A DNA stretch of 64,000 nucleotides from Berghia stephanieae (Eukaryota > Mollusca > Gastropoda > Nudibranchia > Aeolidiidae), in assembly GCA_034508935.3 (NCBI GenBank), contig CM067443.1, positions 97,649,373-97,713,372 of the forward strand, in the 5' to 3' direction. Below, in pieces: positions 49,314 through 58,610 of this stretch; the first letter of the stretch is position 1, and the number at the start of each line of letters is the position of its first letter. Position numbers and translations under genes: made by a program. Under the pieces are notes generated by a model. It was given only the letters and a program-made list of their open reading frames with translations. It ran no database searches and was not told the origin of the DNA.

Positions 49314-52238
49314 TTACAATTTCTGCAGGAGTTCACATTCCTGCAGATACTTTAAAATTGTAAGCGGATCGACCGACTGGAACAGAGACTTCAAGTCTCT
49401 GTTATCATAATGTTGTGACCTTATCTGTTCTAATTCTGTACATTCAATTAAAATGTGTTGAACTGTCAGGTCACAGTTACATCTTCTGCAGAGGGGTTTT
49501 TCATCCCTCTCCAGAAGGAAACGGTGAGTGAGGGCAGTATGTCCGATCCGGAGTCGAGTTATTTTTACCTCGTCTCTTCTTTTTAGCCCCGAGTTGGGTC
49601 TGGGGCCGAGGTCACTTTTAATTTGTTTTAATTTGTTATGTACATCTCGACTCCAGGATCGTTCCCATTCCTTTCGGACATTTTTTATATTGATCTTTAA
49701 ATCCGCGTGTGGGATTTTACTGCCCTCTTGTAATTCTTGGCTCACCGCCTCTTTTGCCAGTCGATCCGCTTCTTCGTTCCCCTGGATACCCACATGACTA
49801 GGTACCCAGAGAAAACAAACTTTCTTTTTCTTAATAAATAATTTATTTGCACCTTCCAAGATACTTATGAGTCTTGGATCGGTGCAATAAAAATTTGAGA
49901 TCCCCTTAAGTACGGACAGCGAGTCAGACAAGATCAAGAATTTATTTTTATTCGATCTCTCAGCCAAACGGAGAGCATTTAGGATTGCTCTCGATTCCGC
50001 TGTAAAGATCGAAACATTTCTATCCAGGCGAAGTGATCCTGTGCCTTCCGATGAGTGATAGGCACATCCTACTGCATCTGCGCTCTTTGAACCATCCGTA
50101 AATATGTGAGTATGGTTTTTGTATGTTTGTAATATTGCTTTTAGTGTCTGTTTGTAAATATGTGGGTCTGTTTGTGATTTTTCCAGTTTTGTTAGGTCCA
50201 AATTTATGTTTGGTCTATGTATGGACCATGGTGGTGTCTTTGCCTGGACGTATGGATGTATCCTATCTAGACTGATGTTCATGTCTGCGATGTCTTTTTT
50301 TATTCTGCAACCTAATGGTGGTGTCATTTTTGGGTGCTTGCGAAATTTTTCTTCTAGTGTCCTATCCGTGTAGTGTACATGTTTGTGTGCTGGGTTGTCG
50401 TGCAGCGATGTGACCTTAGTAACATACTGGAGAGCCAGTTTTTTCCTCCTGAGATGGAGAGGTGGCTCATCTGCCTCAGCATAAAGGCTTGCCACTGGAG
50501 AAGTGCGGAAAGCCCCGAGTGCCAAGCGCAGTCCCTGATGATGAATTGGGTCCAGCATGCCTAAGTAGGATGGTTTTGCAGAGCCGTATACAAAAGATGC
50601 GTAGTCCAGTTTTGATCGAATAAGGGTTCGGTATATCTTTAGAAGAGTGTTTGTGTCCGAACCCCATTCCATGCTCGACAGAACTCTCATTATTCTCATT
50701 GCTTTCATGCATCGCAGTCTGAGATCTTTGATATGGGCGAGGAAATTTAGTTTCCTATCAAAGATCAAACCCAGGAATCGGGCTTCGTCCTTTACCTCAA
50801 TTCTGGAATTGTTGAGATAAAGGTCAGGCTGTCTAATACAGGTGCGTTTTCGGCAGAAGTGGACAGCTACTGTTTTTGATGGGGAGAAGGAGAAACCATT
50901 GAGATTTGCCCACTCCGACAGTTTGTTTAGTTGGAGTTGTAACTGTCTCTCAATGGTGTCCATACTCGATTTACTTCGATAGCATACAAGAAAGTCATCA
51001 ACATATAAGGAACAGTCAACATTCTGTCTCATTGCATTCACTATTGAGTTTATTTTAATCTCAAACAGAATGGGAGACAGAATGCTACCCTGTGGAACTC
51101 CCTCTTCCTGATCAAATGGATCAGAAAAGGTGGATCCTGCTTTGACCTGAAAGGATCTGTTGTTTAAAAATGCTCTGACAAACATTGGAAGGTTTCCTCG
51201 TAGACCAAGATTGTGCAGATCTTTGAGGATTCCGAATTTCCAAGTTGTGTCAAAGGCCTTCTCAAGGTCAAAGAAGATTGCTACCAAGTGCTCACCTTTG
51301 GCAAAGGCCTCACGAATGAAGCTCTCTAGTCGAACAAGGTGATCAACAGTTGATCTGTTCTTTCGAAAGCCACATTGGAGGTCGGAGAGGGAGTTGTTGT
51401 GTTCCAAGTAGAACATCAGACGCTTGTTGACCATTTTCTCCATCAGCTTGCATAGGCAGCTGGTGTGGGAGATTGGTCGGTAGTTTGAAGCGTCCGAATG
51501 GTCTTTCCCAGGTTTTGGGATTGGAATCACGGTGGCCAGATTCCAACTAGGTGGAAAAGTCTGTGTTGTCCATATCTTGTTATAGATATTCAAAAGGACA
51601 ACCAGACTATCTTGTGGAAGATGTCGGAGTATTTCATAACTGATGTTGTCAGGACCCGGTGCTGTGACATTTGTGTCACGGAGGCAGGCACCCAACTCCT
51701 CAAGTGTAAATGGTTTGTTGTAGTCTTCAGTGTTTGTAGATGTAAAGTTTATTGGTGTGTTTTCTGCGTTTTGTTTATGGCGCAGAAATTGTGGTGTGTG
51801 GTGTGCAGACGAGGAGTTGTGCGCCAGCCTCTCGGCCAGAGTGTTGGCAATTTCTTGTTCTGTTTCAGCCACGGGTCCATCGGGACGTGTCAAGTGATTT
51901 AGTGAATCACTATCGGATCCCTTCAGTTTCCGTAACATCTTCCACACCCTATTCAGGGGTGTCTGGCTATTTATTTTTGAGACAAAGTTTTGGAAGGATC
52001 TCCGTTTGTTTTCTCGGAAGATCTTCCTACACTTTGCTCGTAGTTTCCTAAATGTTGCGAAATTCTCAGGGATTGGGAATCTCATCGCTTTCCTGTATGC
52101 TTTTTTCTTCTCCCGTAGGGCCGCTCGACATTCCTCTGAAAACCAGGGATTGTGTTTTCTCGGTCTACCAGAGGTTGTTGGTATTGTCGAGCTGCAGATA
52201 TTTGTTAAAATATTTTTGAATTTGTCATAGCTGTCCAC
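49314..52238 (-). CDS. LINE ORF2, RT and RNase H part
   Basis: 974 codons. RT blocks: YRPISHTSCLCKLMEK, FFDLEKAFDTTW, EEGVPQGSILSPILF and the catalytic SLYVDDFLVC. RNase H: THIFTDGSKSADAVGCA, FTAESRAILNAL, LILSDSLSVLKGI and FLWVPSHVGIQGNEEADRLA, with the D-E-D-D residues present. A C-terminal zinc-knuckle-like CRRCNCDLTVQHILIEC follows. The true ORF starts upstream: the endonuclease is in another frame. Copies the LINE RNA into DNA at the target. Confidence 0.92.
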   Translation of the reverse strand: MDSYDKFKNILTNICSSTIPTTSGRPRKHNPWFSEECRAALREKKKAYRKAMRFPIPENFATFRKLRAKCRKIFRENKRRSFQNFVSKINSQTPLNRVWKMLRKLKGSDSDSLNHLTRPDGPVAETEQEIANTLAERLAHNSSSAHHTPQFLRHKQNAENTPINFTSTNTEDYNKPFTLEELGACLRDTNVTAPGPDNISYEILRHLPQDSLVVLLNIYNKIWTTQTFPPSWNLATVIPIPKPGKDHSDASNYRPISHTSCLCKLMEKMVNKRLMFYLEHNNSLSDLQCGFRKNRSTVDHLVRLESFIREAFAKGEHLVAIFFDLEKAFDTTWKFGILKDLHNLGLRGNLPMFVRAFLNNRSFQVKAGSTFSDPFDQEEGVPQGSILSPILFEIKINSIVNAMRQNVDCSLYVDDFLVCYRSKSSMDTIERQLQLQLNKLSEWANLNGFSFSPSKTVAVHFCRKRTCIRQPDLYLNNSRIEVKDEARFLGLIFDRKLNFLAHIKDLRLRCMKAMRIMRVLSSMEWGSDTNTLLKIYRTLIRSKLDYASFVYGSAKPSYLGMLDPIHHQGLRLALGAFRTSPVASLYAEADEPPLHLRRKKLALQYVTKVTSLHDNPAHKHVHYTDRTLEEKFRKHPKMTPPLGCRIKKDIADMNISLDRIHPYVQAKTPPWSIHRPNINLDLTKLEKSQTDPHIYKQTLKAILQTYKNHTHIFTDGSKSADAVGCAYHSSEGTGSLRLDRNVSIFTAESRAILNALRLAERSNKNKFLILSDSLSVLKGISNFYCTDPRLISILEGANKLFIKKKKVCFLWVPSHVGIQGNEEADRLAKEAVSQELQEGSKIPHADLKINIKNVRKEWERSWSRDVHNKLKQIKSDLGPRPNSGLKRRDEVKITRLRIGHTALTHRFLLERDEKPLCRRCNCDLTVQHILIECTELEQIRSQHYDNRDLKSLFQSVDPLTILKYLQECELLQKL

Positions 52239-53030
52239 CTCTGTCGTAAGGAGTCTGCGACACTCCTGTGAGAAAGTTTCCCAATCTGCTCGCCGTACAC
52301 TCCAACGTTTGGGCTGTGGGGCCCTTGAAGTCGGGTGATGTCGAGGCAGACTGGAAAATGGTCAGAACCGTGATCGTCATCGACCACAGTCCAGGAGAGA
52401 TCTGGAGCTAATGTAGGATCACAGAAAGTGAGATCGATGGCAGACGTGGTAAGATTGTGAATATTTACCCGTGTTGCCTCGAGACCGTTTGCCAAGTATA
52501 CATCCATTTTCATTATGAAAGCCTCCACTGCCTTTCCCCTTTGGTTTGTGTCTGTGTTTCCCCAGAGAGGACTGTGAGCATTGAAATCTCCCATTATCAC
52601 ATAGGGAGGGGGGAGTTGGTTTAGAACTCCCTCTAGCTCGGCAGACTGGAGGCGATGATCTGGTGGGATGTACACAGAGCAGATGGTGATTGGTCTGTGC
52701 AATGTCACTCTCACTGCTATTGCCTGTAGATTTGTTTTCATTGGTATCAAGCGGTGGGGGGTGCTCTTCTTCGTGAGAATTGAAACTCCCCCACACGCTA
52801 TCTGGCCATCAGAGTGAATCAGATGATTGGCCGTATATCCTTTTACTGTGTAGTCGTCTGCTGGTAATTTTGTTTCCTGCAGACAGACTACATCAGGATT
52901 CCTCTGGAGGAGGAGGTCCAATTCTGTTCTATTTGATCTGATCCCTCTGATGTTCCAGGAAATTAATCTTGTCTGACTAGGTATCCTAATTTTTTGTGGG
53001 GAGGTTAGGCAGTATGCCTGCCTTCAACCC
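52205..53030 (-). CDS. LINE ORF2, endonuclease part (frameshifted from RT)
   Basis: Apurinic-type endonuclease that nicks the target: LISWNIRGIRSNRTELDLLL, VVCLQETKLP, GGVSILTKK, YIPPDHRL, MGDFNAHSPLWG, SAIDLTFC and DHGSDHFPVCLDITR. The first Met in the open stretch is at 52921, but homology continues upstream to about 53000. Past about 52320 the frame no longer matches. The RT frame there reads KRWSVRRADWETF, so the shift lies near 52320. Confidence 0.88.
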
Positions 53031-53270
53031 TTTTACTTTTATTCTCCTAGGAGGAGAGACTTCCATAGGAGAAGGAGGCCCTGTGGAGGGCCTCTCGGTT
53101 TTTTTAGGGCTGAGTTTTTTTTAACCCTTGGGATTTTTAGGTCCCTCTGGGTTCTTAGATTTTTTGGGGCTTTGAGGCCCCTCAGGGGGATTTGTGGATC
53201 CCCCGACTGGTGTTGGTGGCTCCATATTCTGGGAAGGGGTGGAGTTTTGTTTTTGGGGGATAGAGAGGGC

Positions 53271-53849
53271 TCACGGGAATGGAGATGGGGGGTGGGTCCA
53301 ACATCCACGCCCATGAGGGGGAGAATTTTTTTGTTTGGGGAAGGAGGGGGGTGGAGGTCGCCTTGGAGGTGGATGTGGAGGGGCTGCAGGTTCCACATCT
53401 TGAACCTCCAATGTGTCAAAAAGATTTTTTGACACATTTGCGACCTTGTTTTTAGGTCTTGATGGCTTTTTCTTTTGAGGACTGTCTTTTCTAGTCTGTG
53501 CGATTTTGCCATGGCTGTTTTGGTTATTACCAGCAGCCCTGGCAACTTCTGCATAACTCTTGGCAGAAGCAGCGACCTGCCGAGGGGGGCAGATCACTGC
53601 TTTTGCCTGAGCAAACGTACCGCCGTAAGTGGCTCTGTATGTCAAGATTGCCTTTTCTTCTTGCCACTTAGGACAATCTTTCGAATGTGCTGCATGCTTG
53701 CCTTGGCAGTTCAGACAACAAGGGTCCACTTTGCAGTTTTCCTCATTGTGGTCTTCTTTGCCGCAGCGGGGGCATGTAGCTTTACGGCGGCAGTTTGTTT
53801 TAGTATGGCCGTACCGGTGGCAGTTAAAACATCTCATGGGGTTCGGGAC
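53271..53849 (-). CDS. LINE ORF1, zinc-knuckle half
   Basis: MRCFNCHRYGHTKTNCRRKA and two more CCHC/CCHC-like knuckles (CPRCGKEDHNEENC, CLNCQGKHAAHSKDC), then a Pro/Lys-rich tail. In the same frame as the upstream ORF1 half, separated by a single TAA at about 53850-53852, so the two are one ORF1. Binds LINE RNA. Confidence 0.85.
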   Translation of the reverse strand, partial: VPNPMRCFNCHRYGHTKTNCRRKATCPRCGKEDHNEENCKVDPCCLNCQGKHAAHSKDCPKWQEEKAILTYRATYGGTFAQAKAVICPPRQVAASAKSYAEVARAAGNNQNSHGKIAQTRKDSPQKKKPSRPKNKVANVSKNLFDTLEVQDVEPAAPPHPPPRRPPPPSFPKQKNSPPHGRGCWTHPPSPFP

Positions 53850-54416
53850 TTAAGACCGAACCTCCAAGTCGAGGTATTCAATTCTTATTCTCGACGGGGG
53901 TCTCGGGCTGTCAAAAGTCAGGATCCAGGTGTTGGTCTGGATTGTGCTGTCGCCGCGGCGGATGCTAACCCGCCGAGCTTCGACAACACCCTCCAGTTCC
54001 TCAACCATCTCCTGCTCCGAACAGCCTACCAGATCTCTGCTTCTTATGACACCTTTTGACCTATTGAGGCTCCTGTGAGCCTCAACGGTGACTGGGATGT
54101 CAGAGAATCTGGTACATTTCAAGAGGTTCTCACTCTCTTGTCGACCCTGCACTTGTATCATTAAAGTGCCGGAGTTGTTCCTGTTCACTGCCTTTGGTGA
54201 ACCGGCGCCATTTGCTTTGAGTGCCTTGCTGATGGTGAAGATACTCAAAGTGTTCAGTTTGATGTTTTCCTCATTCGGTTGAATTACCAGGAACGGCGAG
54301 AATTTTGGGGTTGCCATTCCTGGTAAGTCATCAAGAGTCATCGGGGCAGTTATCTTTCTTTTTTTACCTGTCTGGGGTGGGGCTTTAAGGGGAGAGTTTT
54401 TCATATTTTTGGCCAT
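53850..54416 (-). CDS. LINE ORF1, N-terminal half
   Basis: 188 codons from ATG at 54416. Contains LDDLPGMATPKFSPFLVI, a fold with VNRNNSGTLMIQVQGRQESE and GVIRSRDLVGCSEQEMVEEL, as in the RNA-recognition-like part of I/Nimb-type ORF1 proteins. Confidence 0.82.
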   Translation of the reverse strand: MAKNMKNSPLKAPPQTGKKRKITAPMTLDDLPGMATPKFSPFLVIQPNEENIKLNTLSIFTISKALKANGAGSPKAVNRNNSGTLMIQVQGRQESENLLKCTRFSDIPVTVEAHRSLNRSKGVIRSRDLVGCSEQEMVEELEGVVEARRVSIRRGDSTIQTNTWILTFDSPRPPSRIRIEYLDLEVRS

Positions 54417-55570
54417 GATATATATAAATTTTTATTCAACCCGGCTATATTGTGCCCACTAGCACGGCTCAGTCCCACACTTGGGGGGTAAGGCACTCAC
54501 CGAAGCTATACTCCTCAAGTCTGGCCTCCTCTTGTCCTTCCATGGTCCTTGGGAAAAAAAAAAAAAAAAAAAAAAAAGGACTCGAGGGGTGGAGTTGGGG
54601 GACGTCCCGCCTCCAGGCCTTTCTCTCGGATTGACCCTAATCTTTGCGTTGCACAAAGACTGACTGCTGATTCAGAGAAGACAAACCATGATTAGAAAGA
54701 AATTTCATGGGGGACAGGAACTAGATATGGTTTTAAATCTAGTCCTTCCAATCTCTTTGCCTAAATGGAGGGGAGTGCCAAAAAATAGATTTGGCATCTC
54801 TGCGTTGGGTAGCTCGGGCCATCTACAAGGTAGGCTACCCACCCGTCTTTAGAGAAGCGTCAAGCCAAAGAGGAGTGTTGGGGTAGAAACACCTCGCAAG
54901 GTGAACCCCCCTCAGCCTCCAGGATCAATAGCTCCTCCTTATCGGGGTCCTCTCGGAACTGCGCACCCTCAGCAGAAAGGTGCCTGCTGTGCAGGATTTG
55001 GAAAGGAATATCTCCTCGTTGAACCTATTTCAACGGTACAGGGTATAGAGATACTGGGGGATAGAAGACAGTTAAGAAGGCTTGTTTTCCTCGGTTCTCT
55101 CTCTCTCTCTCTGTCCTGGCAACTCAATTTTGATAAGGAAGGGAAATTTGGAATCATTGGGGAAATGGGGTATGGAATGGAAATCATAGCTCAAATATGG
55201 TAAAAGGGGGTGGGATTTGTGCTATGCCATCGCCTTCCCTTGCTCTCTTTAAACTGAAACCGTCATTCCTCAAAACATCTTTTATATACTACGTTCTTGG
55301 GATTTGGGGGAGAAAAAGTTTGGGGATGATTGCCAGGACAAGAAAAATAGCAAAATGGGTGAATGAAGCCATTCTCATAAAAAGGGCTGGGGCATGGGGG
55401 TCTGTGGAGCCACTGTGTCTCTCCATGTTTCTCTCACCAGTCGGGTGGTTTTTCGTTGGTTACCACCAAACCAGAATGGCTCTTTTAGTCGCCTTCTACG
55501 ACACGCATGAGCTTACGGTGGCTCAATTCTTTTCCCTCTCAGTTGAGGGACCCCGGAGACCACACGGGGT
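54417..55570 (-). other. LINE 5' UTR
   Basis: No LINE ORF on the minus strand. Contains a 24-bp A (T on minus) run at 54552-54576. At the 5' end the minus strand reads CGTGTCGTAGAAGGCGACTA near 55500. Plus-strand open frames through here are shadows. Confidence 0.7.
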
Positions 55571-55583
55571 GCAGGGTGATCTG

Positions 55584-56141
55584 GTGACACCTGGACCCGC
55601 AAGAGAACATGAACTCACTGAGGAGCATGTCATAAAATTACAAGAGAGCCTAGAGCTGGCTCATGAGACTGCTAGAAAAACCCTAAGGACAGAGCTTAAA
55701 AGGATGAAACGTGACTATGACCTGAATATCCACGTTCACACCTTCAAAAGAGGCGATGCTGTGTACCTCTTGAATAGGAAAGGTGGAAAAACAGTGTCAA
55801 AGAAATTGAAGCCAGTTTGGATTGGCCCCGCTATCATCATGACGGTTTTTTCTCCCTTTGTTTATCGAATTAAGCTCAAAAATAATGAACTGAAAGTAGT
55901 CAACCATGACAACCTAAAGCTGTGCACTGACTCCTCACTACCGAAATGGATAAACAAAGAACAGCAGTCCATAATAACGGGTAATGCCCTGACCTATTGC
56001 CTTTGCAATCAACCCGATGATGGTGATACCATGATCCAATGTGATAACTGTTTTGAATGGTATCACGGGCGATGTATAAATTTAACGAACCGACAAATGG
56101 CTCAAATAGGTCAATATCATTGTCCCCAATGCTCAATGTGA
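55584..56141 (+). CDS. LTR element: integrase C-terminal region plus PHD finger
   Basis: Part of an LTR-element fossil. A helical stretch (LTEEHVIKLQESLELAHETA) leads to an integrase C-terminal SH3-like part (FKRGDAVYLLNRK, LKPVWIGPAII, VYRIKLKNN, VNHDNLKLC) like that of Ty3/gypsy elements. Then, at about 55994-56137, comes a PHD finger: CLCNQPDDGDTMIQCDNC, WYHGRC, YHCPQC (Cys4-His-Cys3). PHD fingers of this type with an aromatic Trp commonly bind methylated histone H3K4, so a role in integration targeting is possible (inference). Confidence 0.8.
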   Translation: MTPGPAREHELTEEHVIKLQESLELAHETARKTLRTELKRMKRDYDLNIHVHTFKRGDAVYLLNRKGGKTVSKKLKPVWIGPAIIMTVFSPFVYRIKLKNNELKVVNHDNLKLCTDSSLPKWINKEQQSIITGNALTYCLCNQPDDGDTMIQCDNCFEWYHGRCINLTNRQMAQIGQYHCPQCSM

Positions 56142-56173
56142 ATGAAGTAAATTAACTAATCAATCTTCTTCTT

Positions 56174-56794
56174 ATGCACAGCACCATGAACCGCCAGACT
56201 GAGTTCAAAGTCATCCAGCTGATGGCGGAATTTCAGGCCTTTCGGGACGCCCAAGACGCCCAGAAAGGAGGGGACAGACACAATGGCAGGCAAGGCAGAG
56301 GGAGAGGAAAGGGTAGAGGCCATACCTCCCCATCGGCCCGGGGTAGAGGCCACGCCTCCCAATCAGTCCGGGGTAGAAGGTATGGATCCCCATCAGAACG
56401 GAGGAGAGGAAGGGGTAGAGGGTACACCTCCCCCAGGTACAACTCCCCAACAAAATACAACTCCCCTGCCAGAAGAGAGAGGAGAAGCCGGTACAGGCCC
56501 TACCAAACCCATACCAGGCCAGAGGGTTCTAGGGACCACCGGAGAGGCCCAAAGCCTGCCTCACACAACGAGCCTGATGATACCAGGGTCACCCCTCGGA
56601 ACCACAGGCTAGACGACAGGCCCCTCGACCTCGAACGCCAGATGATACAAGGGATCATCCCTCTGAATCAATGGCGAAGAGGGAGAGCCACTCAGACAGC
56701 AGTGGGAATGGCAAGTCGGCCAGGAGGAATGGGGCTAGGCAAAAGCAATTCCGGCTGCTCAAAGAGGAGAATGCAGCACTCAAGGAGAGCCTAG
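56174..56794 (+). CDS. LTR element: Arg/Gly-rich ORF
   Basis: 206 codons, starting at 56174 (or the next Met at 56186). NRQTEFKVIQLMAEFQAF, then GRGRGKGRGHTSPSARGRGH-type repeats and YNSPTKYNSPARRERR. A strongly basic, low-complexity RGG-like sequence, likely to bind nucleic acid. An alternative open frame (56283-56612) is Pro/Glu-rich. Overlaps the TatD ORF by 124 bases in another frame. A splice-acceptor-like CTTATGCACAG lies just before the Met. Confidence 0.55.
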   Translation: MHSTMNRQTEFKVIQLMAEFQAFRDAQDAQKGGDRHNGRQGRGRGKGRGHTSPSARGRGHASQSVRGRRYGSPSERRRGRGRGYTSPRYNSPTKYNSPARRERRSRYRPYQTHTRPEGSRDHRRGPKPASHNEPDDTRVTPRNHRLDDRPLDLERQMIQGIIPLNQWRRGRATQTAVGMASRPGGMGLGKSNSGCSKRRMQHSRRA

Positions 56795-57813
56795 CCCACA
56801 TTCGGAATGACCTGAAGGAAACCCAGGCAGAACTGGCACGTCTGAAGGGAGAGTTTAGGAGCTTTCAGCCTGACAAGTCAGCAGACTTAGATCTGCTCAT
56901 GGACTTGTCTGAGCAAGAAGGTAAGTGTGTGGGACTTATTGATGCCCATTTCCATTTGGATCGATGGCACAAAGGGAAAAAGGGTCAAATTGACATGTTA
57001 GAGCAGTTACTAAAGTTCCATGTCAACCCCGCCCCCTCAGTTGATTTACCTATCCTGGGTGGGATGATAGTCTACTGTGACCCCATAAACTTTCCCCCCG
57101 AAAGTGAGCTAAGAGCGCTGAAAGGCAAATTTCTTAACTTTGGCATTGCCATAGGTATCCACCCTTCCCACGCCACTATGAACCGTAAAGCATTGTCTTA
57201 TGCTATGAAGGAAGTCAGACGGTTGAGTCAAAATGACATTATCCAGGGGTTGGGAGAAATTGGCTTTGATTGGACGAAGAAGGGGACCCAAGAAGATCAG
57301 GAACATGTAGTGGGAACACTCATAACAGGTGCAAATCCCCTAAAACCAATAATCTTACATGTCAGAGGGGAAAGTTCTGATAATCTTGGAACCCGAGCAT
57401 ATATGCATTGTCTAGATTTTCTATCTAAGAGGTTAAGTAAAGAACAATTCCTCCAATTGCACTCCTTCTCAGGTAATGGTGTAGTTCTGGACAAGTGGCT
57501 CGGTAGGTTTCCAAATACCTTTTTCAGTTATTCAGGCTTAATAAAAACATTTAAAAGAGAGCAGCTAGAAGCAGTGAGGAAAACCCCAATTAACAGACTC
57601 CTGCTTGAAACAGACTCCCCATATTTACCTTTCAATCCCCTGGTAAAACGAAATCACCCACACTACTTAGGGGAATCTGCTAAGGCCATCGCAGATTTAA
57701 AAGGTTTAAGCTTAACTAACATCCTTGAATCCAATTTCAGAAATTTTGAGCAAGCATTCAAGATACAAATAGATAAGGGAAGTACAGCATTCCACTCTGT
57801 CATTAAAGACTAG
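56671..57813 (+). CDS. LTR element: TatD-family nuclease ORF with coiled coil
   Basis: 380 codons in the env position. Residues 1-25 are basic/Ser-rich and 26-62 form a probable coiled coil. The TatD metal-dependent hydrolase domain spans about 85-365: IDAHFHLDRW (H93, H95), IGIHPSHA (H164), GLGEIGFDW (E196), ILHVRG (H230), LHSFSGNG (H264), LLLETDSPYLP (D315). These are the metal ligands of TatD DNases, apparently all present, and the length fits. Family role: 3'-5' exonuclease/DNase. Closest by feel to animal TATDN2-type proteins. The ORF looks open throughout. Confidence 0.88.
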   Translation: MAKRESHSDSSGNGKSARRNGARQKQFRLLKEENAALKESLAHIRNDLKETQAELARLKGEFRSFQPDKSADLDLLMDLSEQEGKCVGLIDAHFHLDRWHKGKKGQIDMLEQLLKFHVNPAPSVDLPILGGMIVYCDPINFPPESELRALKGKFLNFGIAIGIHPSHATMNRKALSYAMKEVRRLSQNDIIQGLGEIGFDWTKKGTQEDQEHVVGTLITGANPLKPIILHVRGESSDNLGTRAYMHCLDFLSKRLSKEQFLQLHSFSGNGVVLDKWLGRFPNTFFSYSGLIKTFKREQLEAVRKTPINRLLLETDSPYLPFNPLVKRNHPHYLGESAKAIADLKGLSLTNILESNFRNFEQAFKIQIDKGSTAFHSVIKD

Positions 57814-58141
57814 CCTAAATATTAAGCTGCACAGAACAGGAATAATCCCTTTACTATTTTGCAGGCTCCTAAGGATACCTCTCCCTTCGTGTATATATAT
57901 TGTACAGCCATACCCAGATGTGGATCCCTTCCCCCTTTGTATATATGACCGTCCAGGAGGAAGAGTTCGCCCCTGAGGATTTTTTTTTTTTTTTTCGTGT
58001 GTTTAGTGTAAATATTCCAAACTACAAATTTTTATTGATTTTATTCAACATAATCTTCGGATTCTCACAAGGTAAGAATTTTCCTTTTTCCCCTTATGAC
58101 TATAACTATTGAAGTGATGCATGAATTAGAAGGGGGAGGAA
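57814..58141 (+). other. LTR element: 3' noncoding part with polypurine tract
   Basis: AT-rich; ends in the purine run AGAAGGGGGAGGAA directly before the 3' LTR, the expected plus-strand priming site. A T-run lies at 57980-57995. Confidence 0.65.
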
Positions 58142-58165
58142 TGTGGGGAAGATTATTGTGATAGG

Positions 58166-58196
<31 letters not shown>

Positions 58197-58610
58197 GAGT
58201 GTTTGTCATGTCATGACTGTCAGTGTCTCGATCGAGCTGTTGTGAGTAATCTTCATGTTGTGTTCGTTCACTGTCTCCCGCGTAAACGTGACATCATCAT
58301 TTCTACCCTTTAAAAGCTCGCGACACCTTTCATTCTTTCTCTCGACTATCTACAGCCTTATTTGAAACAGACATATCAACTATCTTCGCCCATCGTTGTA
58401 TCTGCTACTAAGATCCGATCCGCAATACTTTTGGTATGTTATAAAAATCAGGCTAGACCGGGACGATTCCCGAAGTGCTCTAGAGCAGTTTTTAACCGCC
58501 CATATATGTCCTTTACATATATGGAGAACGCCCACTTCGGTGGAGACTTTTTCTGAACTTTTTCCTTATTTTTTACATCGTGAACGAGATTGGGAAATCC
58601 GTTCACGACA
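58142..58610 (+). repeat. 3' LTR
   Basis: Same ends as the 5' LTR (TGTGGGGAAG ... CACGACA), with a longer GTT run. Followed by the ATAT target duplication. Confidence 0.92.

Larger units (their letters stand above)
49123..55570 (-). mobile_element. Full-length I-superfamily LINE (RNase H-bearing)
   Basis: Inserted antisense in the LTR element. The 13-bp target duplication GCAGGGTGATCTG is at 49110-49122 and 55571-55583. In minus-strand order: about 1.15-kb 5' UTR (55570-54417), ORF1 (54416-53271 and beyond), ORF2 endonuclease, RT and RNase H (about 53000-49314), and a 190-bp 3' UTR. RNase H after RT and CCHC knuckles in ORF1 place it in the I/Nimb-like group. Two lesions seen: one in-frame stop in ORF1 and one frameshift in ORF2. 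Otherwise whole and young, with no poly-A or microsatellite tail. Confidence 0.92.
48662..58610 (+). mobile_element. LTR retroelement fossil carrying PHD, RG-rich and TatD ORFs
   Basis: Bounded by LTRs (48662-49096 and 58142-58610) and a 4-bp duplication ATAT at 48658-48661 and 58611-58614. A primer-binding-site-like TGGCGCTGCGAGCAGGG lies at 49099-49115 and a purine tract just before the 3' LTR. Parts seen in the body: an integrase C-terminal region of Ty3/gypsy type, a PHD finger, an Arg/Gly-rich ORF and a TatD-nuclease ORF. Gag, protease and RT are not seen, so I treat it as incomplete or non-autonomous. A full-length LINE is inserted in it. The LTRs differ by about three substitutions plus small indels over roughly 430 aligned bases, so it is young. 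Confidence 0.85.

Noticed and set aside
55197-55570. Upstream extension of the integrase/PHD open frame
   Set aside because: This stretch is antisense to the inserted LINE's 5' UTR, past the 13-bp target duplication, so it is not part of the LTR element.
55994-56137. Element PHD finger captured from the neighbouring pygopus gene
   Set aside because: The two PHD sequences share only the metal ligands; the element's finger lacks the pygopus-specific residues.
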